Positions 9,040 through 18,149 of a DNA stretch of 64,000 nucleotides are shown piece by piece. The translations under genes and the position numbers were made by a program. This DNA is from Actinomycetota bacterium (GTDB taxonomy: Bacteria; Actinomycetota; Thermoleophilia; Gaiellales; Gaiellaceae). The stretch is taken from positions 52,325 through 116,324 of the forward strand of contig JAIBJO010000001.1 of assembly GCA_020029615.1 (NCBI GenBank). The letters run 5' to 3'. The notes under the pieces were generated by a model. It was not told the DNA's origin, ran no database searches, and saw only the letters and a list, made by a program, of their open reading frames with translations. How positions within the stretch are numbered: the first letter of the stretch is position 1; every line of letters starts with the position of its first letter.

Positions 9040-10419
9040 ATGTCACGTGCATCCGTGCTCGTGGTCCTACTGGTCTTCGCCGGCTCGGCGACGGCGCTAC
9101 TGGCATACGCGACCCGCGACAGCAGCGGGAGCTCCATCGCTTCGCCCGTCACGATTCCCCAGCCGACTGCCGCGCAGCTCGAGGCTGCATACCTGGGGAA
9201 GCTGCCGGTCGCTCCCGAGAGCGAGCGGGTCGACGTTGTCGCACCGGTGTTCTCCGACCCGACCACCATCACGAATCCGCTCTTCCCGATAAGCGACCTC
9301 CACTCGGCCATCCTGACCGGCTCGGTCGACGGGAAGGCGTTCCACACGGAGACCACGCTTCTTCCGGACACGAGGATCTTCGAGTGGGCCGAGGGGCAGC
9401 AGGTCGAGACACTCACGTCGCAGTACGCCGCCTACCTCGATGGTCGCATCGAGGAGGTTGCGCTCGACTACTACGCCCAGGCCGACGACGGTTCGGTCTG
9501 GTACTTCGGCGAGGACGTCTTCAACTACGACGAGAACGGCGCCGTGGCCGACACCGAGGGCACCTGGCACGCCGGCATGGACGGCCCGCCCGCGCTGATC
9601 ATGCCCGCGGCGCCTCATGTCGGCGACGTACACCGACCCGAGAACGTGCCGGGTTTCGTGTTCGAGGAGGTCACCGTCAAGACGACCGGCAAGACCGTCG
9701 ACGGCCCCAGGGGTCTCGTCCGGGGCGCGCTCGTCAGCCGAGAGCTCCATCAGGACGGGACGTACTCCGACAAGGTCTTCACGCCGGGCTACGGCGAGTT
9801 CTATTCGGCTCATGGAGGCGACGTCGAGGCGCTCGCGCTCGCCGTGCCGACCGATGCGCTCGACGGCCCGGTGCCCGCCGCGCTCGAAGCGCTGTCTGGC
9901 GGTGCCGACGCAGCCTTCGTCGCGATCAGCGCGAACAACTGGAAGGCAGCCTCGGCGAGAGTCGGCACGCTCGAAGACCGCTGGAGGACCTACCGGTCGC
10001 AGCAGGTGCCGCCAAGGATCGCCGCGGAGATGAGCTTGGCCATCACGGCGCTCGAGCGGGCGGTCACTGCTCGTGATCAGGCGCGCGCAGGCACCGCGGC
10101 CATCGACGTCGCGCAGTCGGCGCTCGACCTCGAGCTTCGTCACCGACCCCAGGCTGAGATCGATCGGACGCGCTTCGAGCTCTGGGTACGACAGCTGCTC
10201 GTCGACGCGACCGCCCGAGACCTGGCCGGCATACGCGGCGACCTCGCCACGCTCGAGTGGATCCGTGATCGGTTCGCGACCACGCTGGACCCCGTCGAGC
10301 TCACGCGAGTCGACACGCAGCTGGTCGGTCTGCGAGGCGCACTCAACGACCGCGACCTTGGTGGAATCTCGGCAGGCGCCGCCCGCCTTCGCGCGACGCT
10401 CGCTGCCATGTCGGTCTGA
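9040..10419 (+). CDS. Secreted/membrane-anchored hypothetical protein
   Basis: ATG 9040 preceded by AGGAGG; N-terminal signal anchor (ASVLVVLLVFAGSATALLAYA); C-terminal helical region. Confidence 0.7.
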   Translation: MSRASVLVVLLVFAGSATALLAYATRDSSGSSIASPVTIPQPTAAQLEAAYLGKLPVAPESERVDVVAPVFSDPTTITNPLFPISDLHSAILTGSVDGKAFHTETTLLPDTRIFEWAEGQQVETLTSQYAAYLDGRIEEVALDYYAQADDGSVWYFGEDVFNYDENGAVADTEGTWHAGMDGPPALIMPAAPHVGDVHRPENVPGFVFEEVTVKTTGKTVDGPRGLVRGALVSRELHQDGTYSDKVFTPGYGEFYSAHGGDVEALALAVPTDALDGPVPAALEALSGGADAAFVAISANNWKAASARVGTLEDRWRTYRSQQVPPRIAAEMSLAITALERAVTARDQARAGTAAIDVAQSALDLELRHRPQAEIDRTRFELWVRQLLVDATARDLAGIRGDLATLEWIRDRFATTLDPVELTRVDTQLVGLRGALNDRDLGGISAGAARLRATLAAMSV

Positions 10420-10425
10420 GTACAA

Positions 10426-10720
10426 CTAGCTCAGCGTCTCGCGCGCCGCCGACCGCAGGTATGCGAGGACTGCGAGCACTCGCCGGTTCGTGTCGGGTGT
10501 CTGGTCGATGCGGAGCTTCATGAAGACCTGCTTCACATGTGCCTCCACGGTCCGCTCGGTGATGACGAGACGCTCGGCGATCGCGCCAATTTGAGAGCCC
10601 CTCGGCGACGAGCCCGAGCACCTCCCGCTCTGTCGGACAGCTCGTCGAGCGGGTCCGATTCGCGATGCCGCGCGAGAAGTCGCGACACGATCGTCGGGTC
10701 GATCACCGTCTCGCCCTTGG
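10426..10720 (-). pseudogene. Decayed LuxR/NarL-type response-regulator C-terminus (HTH) remnant
   Basis: GETVIDPTIVSRLLARHRESDPLDELSDR / EVLGLVAEGLSN / GAIAERLVITERTVEAHVKQVFMKL occur consecutively but in three different minus-strand frames. Confidence 0.8.
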
Positions 10721-10927
10721 TAAGGCGTGTGCGACGGCCGAGGTCGCAACGATTGTGCTGGCAAGCAGACTGCACCGAAGACGGCCAGCAAGCGAGCGCG
10801 CTGATTCATCTCGTGCCTCGTTTCGAACGTGTCGGAAGGCTGGCCTGCCTCGGGTTGCGGCGCATCGGCGCTGGCGTCGGTCCTCGGCGCCGGCGAACTG
10901 TGGACAGCCTCAGTCGTGCGGGCATGA

Positions 10928-11881
10928 TCAGTCCGGAACGCGGCCGTCCATGATCGCGGCGAGGCGCGCCGAGTCGATGTTCCCGCCTGAGACGATGCAG
11001 ACCACTCTGCCCTCGCCGGCGAGGCCCGCCATAGCAGCCGCGACCGTGAGGGCCGCTGCGCCTTCGGCGACGATCTGCGCGCGCGTGACGAGGAGTCGCA
11101 CTCCAGCGGCAGCCTCCTCGAGCGAAATGCGAAATGATTCGCTGACGAGCTCGCGTGCGAGTTCCCACATACCGGGGAGGAGCCCACTCGAGCCGGCGCC
11201 GTCGACGAACGACGCCGTGTACGGGACGTCCACGGGAACACCGCCGTTCGCATAGGCGGAGACCAGCGGAGCTGCAGTCTCGGGCTCGCACGTATAGACG
11301 TCCGCCTCCGGTCTCAGCGCCTTCACGGCGCTCGCGATCCCGGTCGTCAGGCCGCCACCGCCCCACGGGACGACGACGGCGTCGAAGCTCTCCAGATCCT
11401 CGACGAGCTCGAGGCCGATCGTCCCGTTGCCCGCCATCACCGGCTCGTCGAGCACCGGGTGAACGAAGAAGCCGTCGATTCCCTCTGCGCGCCGAGCGTT
11501 CATCGCCGCCCACCAGTCGTCGTGGGTGCGCAGCACCACGCGAGCGCCCAGTCGCTCGACGGCTGCGAGCTTCGACGTCGGCGCGTTGTCCGGAGCGACG
11601 ATCGTCGCCGGAACGCCGAGCAGGCGTGCCATCCAGGCGACGCCTTGAGCCATATTGCCCATGCTCGTCGTGACGAGCCCCTCGGCGAGCTCCTCCGGCG
11701 GCGCGCTCAGTACCGCGTTGGCGGCACCGCGAATCTTGAACGACCCGATCGGCTGCAGGTTCTCGAGCTTGAGCCAGATCTCGGCAGGAGCGTCGTCGAC
11801 CTGCAGGCGGACGACTGGCGTGCGAACGGCCGTCCCCGCGATCCGCTCACGAGCGGCCTCGATCTGCGCGAGTGGAATCAG
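10928..11881 (-). CDS. PLP-dependent threonine/serine dehydratase-like protein (possible EutB-like)
   Basis: LIPLAQIEAARERIAGTAVRTPVVRL...WLKLENLQPIGSFKIRGAANAVLS...VSGGNID; extends upstream of the ORF-track start (11662); start codon non-canonical (CTG/ATT). Confidence 0.8.
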   Translation of the reverse strand: MIPLAQIEAARERIAGTAVRTPVVRLQVDDAPAEIWLKLENLQPIGSFKIRGAANAVLSAPPEELAEGLVTTSMGNMAQGVAWMARLLGVPATIVAPDNAPTSKLAAVERLGARVVLRTHDDWWAAMNARRAEGIDGFFVHPVLDEPVMAGNGTIGLELVEDLESFDAVVVPWGGGGLTTGIASAVKALRPEADVYTCEPETAAPLVSAYANGGVPVDVPYTASFVDGAGSSGLLPGMWELARELVSESFRISLEEAAAGVRLLVTRAQIVAEGAAALTVAAAMAGLAGEGRVVCIVSGGNIDSARLAAIMDGRVPD

Positions 11882-12840
11882 AAGTCGACCTCGACGCCCA
11901 CGCCGCGCTCGCGCGCGCGGCGGGCGACGAGCTCGGCCGAGGCAAGGTCCTCGACCGCGATCCCGAGGGACTCGAACACCGTGAGCTCGTCCTCGTGCTC
12001 ACGTCCCGGATGCATGCCCGCGAGCACTTCGCCGAGCTCCGCCCTGATGTGCTCGGGGCCGACCGCGCCCTCGGCCGCGGCGAGGATGTAGTCCCCGGCC
12101 TCGTTCAGGCACGACTCCCGGCGGTCTGTGAAAAACGAGGAGTGCGCCACGGTCTCCGTGTCGAGCTCGCGCACGGACGGAAAGCAGGCGCCCACAGCGT
12201 TCACGTGCGCGCCGCGTGCGAGCCAGCGTTTTTCGACGATCGGCTCGACGGCCGCCGTCGTCGTGCACACGACCTCGGCGCCGAAGAGCGCGGCGTCCAC
12301 AGAGGGCGCGACCGTCGCGCCGACTTCCCCGGCGAGCTCTTCGGCCGCCTCGAGCCTGCGCGACCAGATCCGGATCTCGGGGTCGTCGAGCACGACACGC
12401 ATCGCGTCGACGTGTCCGCGTGCCTGCGCGCCCGCTCCGAGGATCGCGACACGTTGTGAGTCCGCGCGCGCGAGGGCGCGCGTCGCCACGGCTGACACGG
12501 CGGCCGTCCTGATCTCGGTGATCGGGGACGCGTTCAGGACCGCCAGCAGCTCACCGGTCTCCCCGTCGTGGAGGAGGACGCCGCCCATGTGCGTGTCGAG
12601 GCCCCTCGCCGGGTTGGTGGGGACGACGACGATCTCCTTGAGGCCGTACGCCGGGGCCGACCCGCCGCGATAGGCGGGCATGAGGGCCAGGAGCGTGTCT
12701 GCGCCGTCCGGGCGTGCGATGGACCGGAGCGGGTTGGAGAGCTCGCCGCGCGCGAGCGAGGCGAGCACCTCGGCCATCGCCTCGACGCATGACTCCATGT
12801 CGAGGAGCTCGCGGACCTGGCGCTCCGACAGGACGATCAT
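11878..12840 (-). CDS. Ornithine cyclodeaminase/mu-crystallin family protein (possible EutC-like)
   Basis: TGELLAVLNASPITEIRTAAVSAVATRALARADSQRVAILGAGAQARGH Rossmann motif. Confidence 0.85.
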   Translation of the reverse strand: MIVLSERQVRELLDMESCVEAMAEVLASLARGELSNPLRSIARPDGADTLLALMPAYRGGSAPAYGLKEIVVVPTNPARGLDTHMGGVLLHDGETGELLAVLNASPITEIRTAAVSAVATRALARADSQRVAILGAGAQARGHVDAMRVVLDDPEIRIWSRRLEAAEELAGEVGATVAPSVDAALFGAEVVCTTTAAVEPIVEKRWLARGAHVNAVGACFPSVRELDTETVAHSSFFTDRRESCLNEAGDYILAAAEGAVGPEHIRAELGEVLAGMHPGREHEDELTVFESLGIAVEDLASAELVARRARERGVGVEVDF

Positions 12841-12882
12841 GCGAGGAGCCCTCGTCTGCGCGCCTGTCCCACAGGCTCGATC

Positions 12883-14037
12883 CTACGCGGCGTCGAGCGC
12901 GGGAGCCGGTCGTGACGCCGTGATCCGTGCCAGGAGAAGGGCGCCGAGCAACGGGCCTGCTGCGCAGATCACGAACACGCCCTCGTAACCGACATGGGAC
13001 GCGATCGCGCCCAGGCTCAATGCCCCAACCGCGAACCCGAGCTCGGTGAACGCGGTGAAGGTCCCGACGACGGAGCTTCGCTCGCTCGCGGGCGCGCTGT
13101 TGACCGCGAGCGTCATGAGCGCCGGGAACGCCAGCGCCTGCCCGAAGGCGAGGACGACCGTGCCCGCGAAGAGCCCGGCCGGCACGTTCCACAGCCCGAT
13201 TGTGAGAAGCCCGGCAGCGATGAGGACGAGCGACGACCCCGACGTTCGCTTCGGCCCGAGCCGGTCGGGGATCTGTCGCCCGACGATCCGCGTTGCGACG
13301 ACGACTGCGGAGAAGACGAGGAACACGGCACCGGCTCCGTCGAGACCGAGCTCACGCGCGTAGAGCGCGGCGAAGGTGCCGAGACCGGCGAACCCGAACA
13401 CGGTGACGGCGAGAACGAGCCCTGGTCCGACCGCGGCCGGGTGGACGAGTCGTGACTTCCAGGATCCGCTCTCGTCTGCCCCGGCGGGGGCGGTCTCCGG
13501 GAGGAGGAGTCCGATGGCCGCGGCGACGAGGCAGCAGGCACCCGCTAGCAGCCACACCGCGTCGAAGCGATCGTCGCCGAGCGCGAGCTCGCCGAGCAAC
13601 GGCCCGAGCGCGAGGCCGCCCCAGAGGCCGAGGCTGTACAGGCTCAGCGCTTCGCCACGCCGTGCCTCTGGCGCGAGGTCGGTGATCATCGTCGCCGCGC
13701 CGACCATGAGCATCGACTCGCCGACGCCCGTCAGCATTCGCAGAGCGATCAGAAGCTCGAGGGAGTCCGCCAGCGTGTATGCCGCGACGCTGACGGCTGC
13801 GACGAGCGCACCCGCCACGATGAGGATGCGCCTGCCCTTCCGGTCGCCGATGCGACCGGCGATCGGCTGCCACACGAGGAGCATCGGGCTCACCGCGGCG
13901 ACCGCGAGTGCGACGCCGAAACTCCCCACCGCGAGCTCGTCGTTGGCGAACACGGGGATGACCACGAGCAGCATCCCGATCGACACGCAGAGGGCGAACT
14001 CCGCGAGAACGGCGAGGACGAACGGTTTCGTCACCAC
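12883..14037 (-). CDS. MFS transporter
   Basis: 12-TM hydrophobic pattern, GRIGDRKGRRILIVAG motif; start at one of two GTGs near 14037 likely (ORF track start 14100). Confidence 0.83.
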   Translation of the reverse strand: MVTKPFVLAVLAEFALCVSIGMLLVVIPVFANDELAVGSFGVALAVAAVSPMLLVWQPIAGRIGDRKGRRILIVAGALVAAVSVAAYTLADSLELLIALRMLTGVGESMLMVGAATMITDLAPEARRGEALSLYSLGLWGGLALGPLLGELALGDDRFDAVWLLAGACCLVAAAIGLLLPETAPAGADESGSWKSRLVHPAAVGPGLVLAVTVFGFAGLGTFAALYARELGLDGAGAVFLVFSAVVVATRIVGRQIPDRLGPKRTSGSSLVLIAAGLLTIGLWNVPAGLFAGTVVLAFGQALAFPALMTLAVNSAPASERSSVVGTFTAFTELGFAVGALSLGAIASHVGYEGVFVICAAGPLLGALLLARITASRPAPALDAA

Positions 14038-14105
14038 TCGGTCGGGCTGCACTCGGTCGATCCAAGCACATCGTGTCGTTGCTCCGGTCTGATAGAGCAC
14101 ACGGA

Positions 14106-14795
14106 ATGGCGGCGCCCAGGACCGAGATCGAGGCGCGGTACGAGGCCAGGCGCGAGGCAGCTTCGGTCGCCATTTGCTCGTCCGTGGCGCTCACGCTGCT
14201 CGCTGTCGTCAGTCGCAACGAAGGTTGGCAGCTCGTCGAGCTCCCGTGGTGGATCTGGCTCGTCCTCGCGGTGCCCGGTGTGCTTCTCTCCGTGGATCTC
14301 TGGATCGGCGCACGCGGAGTCGGGCTCGCGGCGCGACGCGGGACGGCGTACGCGCTCCTCGCCGCGATCGTCGTCGCCAATCTCGTCGGGCTCGTTCTCC
14401 TCATTGCGGCCCTCATCACCACGAGCAGCGAATCGCTCGGCGGTGGTCAGCTGTTGTGCACTGCGGCCGTCATCTGGCTCGCGAACGTGGTCGTGTTCGG
14501 CCTGTGGTTCTGGGACGTCGACGACGGCGGCCCCTTCGAACGAGCGAGAAAAAAGCGCTCGACGCCCGACTTCCAGTTCCCGCAGGACGAGAACCCCCAG
14601 CTTGCGCGTCCGTTGTGGCGCCCACGCATCTGGGACTATCTCTACGTCTCGCTGATGGGCGCGAGCGCGTTCAGTCCCACGGACACCATGCCGCTCACAC
14701 TGAAGGCGAAGCTGCTCATGGGGATCGAGTCGACGATCTCGCTCGTCATCGTCGTCCTCGTCACAGCTCGAGCGGTTAACGTGCTCGGGTCGTGA
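14106..14795 (+). CDS. DUF1345-like integral membrane protein
   Basis: Multiple TM helices; C-terminal FSPTDTMPLTLKAKLLMGIESTISLVIVVLV motif. Confidence 0.65.
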   Translation: MAAPRTEIEARYEARREAASVAICSSVALTLLAVVSRNEGWQLVELPWWIWLVLAVPGVLLSVDLWIGARGVGLAARRGTAYALLAAIVVANLVGLVLLIAALITTSSESLGGGQLLCTAAVIWLANVVVFGLWFWDVDDGGPFERARKKRSTPDFQFPQDENPQLARPLWRPRIWDYLYVSLMGASAFSPTDTMPLTLKAKLLMGIESTISLVIVVLVTARAVNVLGS

Positions 14796-15850
14796 CCGAG
14801 GGGATCAGCAGGGAGGAGCTCCAGCTCGCAGCGAGGAATCACGGCATGCCGCTCGAGGCTCTTCGCTGGGACGTAACCCCGATTGGGCTCCACTACCTGC
14901 TGACGCACTACGACATCCCCGAGGTCGACGTCGAGACGTGGCGACTCGAGCTCGACGGCCTGCTCGAGCGGCCGCGTTCGCTGTCGCTGGACGACGTGCG
15001 AGCGCGACCGGCAGTCGAGCTGGCGGTGACGATGGAGTGCGCAGGAAACGGACGCGCCCACGTCGAGCCGCACGTCGTCAGCCAACCGTGGCTGCTCGAG
15101 GCAGTGGGCACGGCACGCTGGCGGGGTGCGACAGTGGCCGGCCTGCTGGACGAGGCAGGTGTCGCCGACGGCGCCGTCGAGGTCCTCTTCACCGGCCTCG
15201 ATCGCGGGGTCGAGGGCGGGGAGGAGCAGGCGTACGCGCGCAGCCTCCCGCTCGCCGACGTTCGGAGTGGTGAGGCGATCCTGGCCTACGAGGTGAACGG
15301 CGTTTCGCTTCCTCCGCAGCACGGGTTCCCGCTGCGACTGGTGGTTCCGGGGTGGTACGGGATGACGAGCGTGAAGTGGCTCTCGCGCATCTCCGTTCTG
15401 GGCGAGCCGTTCGACGGCTACCAGATGCGGCACAGCTATCGGGTTCGGCACGAGGAGGACGAGCCGGGCCGGCCTATCACCCGAATCGCGCCGCGGTCGC
15501 TCATGGTCCCGCCCGGAATCCCCGAGTTCCTGAGTCGCTCGCGGATGGTTGCTGCCGGCCCCTGCGAGTTGCTTGGGCGAGCGTGGTCGGGTGAGTCCGA
15601 GGTCGCAGGAGTAGAGGTCTCGACCGACGGCGGTCGGTCGTGGGACGAGGCAGAGCTCGAGCCGGGCTCCCTCGGGCTCTGGGCCTGGCGTGGATGGCGG
15701 TTCACCTGGGACGCCGCGCCGGGGGAGCACGAGCTCTGCTGCCGTGCACGGGACGCTGCCGGCAACATTCAGCCGCTCGAGCCCGCGTGGAACGTCGGCG
15801 GTTACGTGAACAACGCGGTCCAGCGTGTTTCCGTGACCGTCGCTTCGTAG
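14792..15850 (+). CDS. Sulfite oxidase-family molybdopterin-dependent oxidoreductase
   Basis: VTMECAGNGR, GFPLRLVVPGWYGMTSVKWLSRI, C-terminal Ig-like dimerisation domain (SEVAGVEVSTDGGRSW). Confidence 0.88.
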   Translation: MTEGISREELQLAARNHGMPLEALRWDVTPIGLHYLLTHYDIPEVDVETWRLELDGLLERPRSLSLDDVRARPAVELAVTMECAGNGRAHVEPHVVSQPWLLEAVGTARWRGATVAGLLDEAGVADGAVEVLFTGLDRGVEGGEEQAYARSLPLADVRSGEAILAYEVNGVSLPPQHGFPLRLVVPGWYGMTSVKWLSRISVLGEPFDGYQMRHSYRVRHEEDEPGRPITRIAPRSLMVPPGIPEFLSRSRMVAAGPCELLGRAWSGESEVAGVEVSTDGGRSWDEAELEPGSLGLWAWRGWRFTWDAAPGEHELCCRARDAAGNIQPLEPAWNVGGYVNNAVQRVSVTVAS

Positions 15851-15901
15851 CGACGCCGGTAGGTACCACCCGACGCACGTCCAGGTGCCTATGGTGGTGG
15901 T

Positions 15902-16357
15902 GTGCGTGTCCGGGCGCTCACATCGGTCGTGCTCGTGGCAGCTGCTCTTGCTGCGACAGCGACAGCGGGCGACGCGCGCTCGAAGACCGCGACCCTGCGA
16001 CTCGACGGCGTTCCCTTCGAGCCCGAACTGGCACTCACGTCACCGCCGCGCCAGCGCGGCCTCATGTTCCGAAGAAAGGCCCCACGCGACGGAATGCTCT
16101 TCGTCTTCCCGCGAGCGTCGAGTGGCGGCTTCTGGATGAAGAACACCCTCGTCCCGCTGACCATCGTGTTCTTCGACTCACGGGGAAAGCGGGTCAGCAA
16201 GCTCTCGATGACGCCGTGTCGCCAGGAGTCCTGCCCCGTCTACGACCCCGGCCGGCAGTACCGCTTCGCCCTCGAGCTTCGGGCTTCCGACACCAGGCCG
16301 GCGGCGAGGCTCGGGCCGCTGGCCGAGTTGAGACGCCTCGTCGGTCTCGCGAGCTGA
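15902..16357 (+). CDS. DUF192 family protein with signal peptide
   Basis: ELALTSPPRQRGLMFRRKAPRDGMLFVFP...GGFWMKNTLVPLTIVFFD. Confidence 0.9.
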   Translation: MRVRALTSVVLVAAALAATATAGDARSKTATLRLDGVPFEPELALTSPPRQRGLMFRRKAPRDGMLFVFPRASSGGFWMKNTLVPLTIVFFDSRGKRVSKLSMTPCRQESCPVYDPGRQYRFALELRASDTRPAARLGPLAELRRLVGLAS

Positions 16358-16393
16358 CGGAGGCCAATCATCTGGCTCTCAGCCGTTCCTGGC

Positions 16394-16819
16394 TCAGTGA
16401 GCCGGCGCGAAGGTGCTCCACTCGGCGGCGTTCTCGAACGCCACGTCGTCGGGTACTCCGACCGAGAAGTGGCCGTGCTGGATCTTCCAGGCGCCGTCCT
16501 CCCTCAGCATCACGACACTGAGCCGAATCGGCGCTCTGGCGTCGCCGACCACGAAGGCCGGTCGATCGGCGGCCCAGGCTACGTCCCCCGCTTCCCACGC
16601 GACCGGGTCGCCTGCTTCGAGCCCGACACCCTCCATGCCCCATGCCTTCTTCCCGGCCTCGCGGCCGGCGACCCACTCGTGGAAGGCGCTACCGACGATG
16701 AGCAGGTCGTCGTCGCGCGTAAAGACTCGATCGAAGCGATCGATGTCTCCCGGCACGGCCTCGGAGAACGCCTTGTAGAACGCCAACAGAGCTGCCTTTG
16801 CGTCCGGCGACGCCTGCAT
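16394..16819 (-). CDS. SnoaL/NTF2-like (DUF4440-type) protein
   Basis: Length and pattern FDRVFTRDDDLLIVGSAFHEW...GAWKIQHGHFSVGV; GGGAGGAGG RBS upstream. Confidence 0.75.
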   Translation of the reverse strand: MQASPDAKAALLAFYKAFSEAVPGDIDRFDRVFTRDDDLLIVGSAFHEWVAGREAGKKAWGMEGVGLEAGDPVAWEAGDVAWAADRPAFVVGDARAPIRLSVVMLREDGAWKIQHGHFSVGVPDDVAFENAAEWSTFAPAH

Positions 16820-16860
16820 TTCGACCTCCTCCCGTTAGCTGTCCCCGCAGACTAGGGCAC

Positions 16861-17571
16861 ATGCGTGCACTCTGCTCCGCCGTCATGGCTGTGATCTTCG
16901 TGCTTCCGGCAGACGCAGCCAAGGCGCCCGTCGTCGTCATCGACCCGGGCCACGATCTGCGCGCGAACGCAGCGACCGAGCCCATCGGCCCCGGCTCGAC
17001 GATACGCAAGATCAAGGACGGCGGGGGCACGCGAGGTGTCGCGTCCGGGCTCGCCGAGGCCGATCTGAACCTGAGGGTCGCTCTGCGCTTGCGTGCCCTA
17101 CTCGAGGGCGCCGGGGTCCGCGTCGTGATGACGCGGACGACGACCACGGGCACGAGCATCGGCAACGTTGCCCGAGCGCGGATCGCCAACGAGGCGGGTG
17201 CGGCGCTGTTCCTCCGCATTCACGCCGACGGGTCGACCGATGCGAGGGCTCGGGGAACGCACACGCTCTATCCCGCCCTGCGCCGTGGCTGGACCGACGA
17301 CGTCTACACGGCGAGCAAGCGTGTGGCGAGGATCGTTCAGGCGGAGCTCGTCCTCGCGCTCGGCTTTCCCGATCGCGGGCTCCAGGAGCGCGCCGACTTC
17401 ACCGGCTTCAACTGGTCCGACGTGCCGGTGATACTCGTCGAGATGGGGTTCATGACGAACCCGCACGAGGATCGACTGCTCGCCACGCCCGGCTATCAAC
17501 GTCGCTCGGCGCTGGGTCTCTGTCGGGGCACGCTTCGTGCGCTCGCGCGCCCGGCAGCGTCGTGCGAATGA
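16861..17571 (+). CDS. N-acetylmuramoyl-L-alanine amidase (Amidase_3)
   Basis: VVVIDPGHD, LNLRVALRLRALLEGAGVRVVMTR, RIHADGS, VILVEMGFMTN. Confidence 0.92.
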   Translation: MRALCSAVMAVIFVLPADAAKAPVVVIDPGHDLRANAATEPIGPGSTIRKIKDGGGTRGVASGLAEADLNLRVALRLRALLEGAGVRVVMTRTTTTGTSIGNVARARIANEAGAALFLRIHADGSTDARARGTHTLYPALRRGWTDDVYTASKRVARIVQAELVLALGFPDRGLQERADFTGFNWSDVPVILVEMGFMTNPHEDRLLATPGYQRRSALGLCRGTLRALARPAASCE

Positions 17572-17656
17572 CGCCACGCGCATGCGGAAGGCAGGCTAAG
17601 GTGATCGCTGCGCTTTTTGGTGGCGGGCAGAGATCGAGCCGCAGGAGGAAACGAAG

Positions 17657-17878
17657 ATGAGCTCGAAGAGGCAGCAGACGATGGCGAAGGTGGCGCGGGA
17701 GCGCTCCGTCAAGGAGAAGCGCCAGCGCAAGCTCGAGAAGAGGCAGGCGAAGAAGCTGGCAGCAGAGAGCGGTGAGCCGCTGTCCGACGAGGCCGCGATC
17801 CCGCCGCCGCCCGACCTCAACGCGCGCTACGTGGACGGTGGCCCGCCCGAGCCCACCGCCGAACACGTCGCCGAGTGA
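17657..17878 (+). CDS. Small Lys/Arg-rich conserved hypothetical protein
   Basis: 73-aa ORF with good upstream purine-rich RBS (aggaggaaacgaag). Confidence 0.6.
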   Translation: MSSKRQQTMAKVARERSVKEKRQRKLEKRQAKKLAAESGEPLSDEAAIPPPPDLNARYVDGGPPEPTAEHVAE

Positions 17879-18086
17879 TGCAGTAGGCTGGGCGTCACTG
17901 GCCCCGCTCTCGGAGCCGGCCTGGGCCCGCACTCCACCGACGCGTTGAAGCGCGCAAGGCGAGGAGCTCGAGGTGACGGATTCCGCTGCGGGGCCAGCTT
18001 CAGCGGGTGGGTCCTCCAGCGCCGGCGAGGCGCTTGACATCTCGCCCTCGCCCTGCCGTCTCCGGCGCCAGGACTGGACCAGCGGA

Positions 18087-18145
18087 GTGCGCAGCTGAGG
18101 CTACGCACCAGTGAGGAACAGCGGTGCGCAGCTGAAGCTACCCAC
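18087..18145. repeat. Tandem ~22-nt REP-like palindromic units between convergent genes
   Basis: gtgcgcagctgaggctacgcac (18087-18108) and gtgcgcagctgaagctacccac (18124-18145). Confidence 0.7.
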
Positions 18146-18149
18146 CGTG

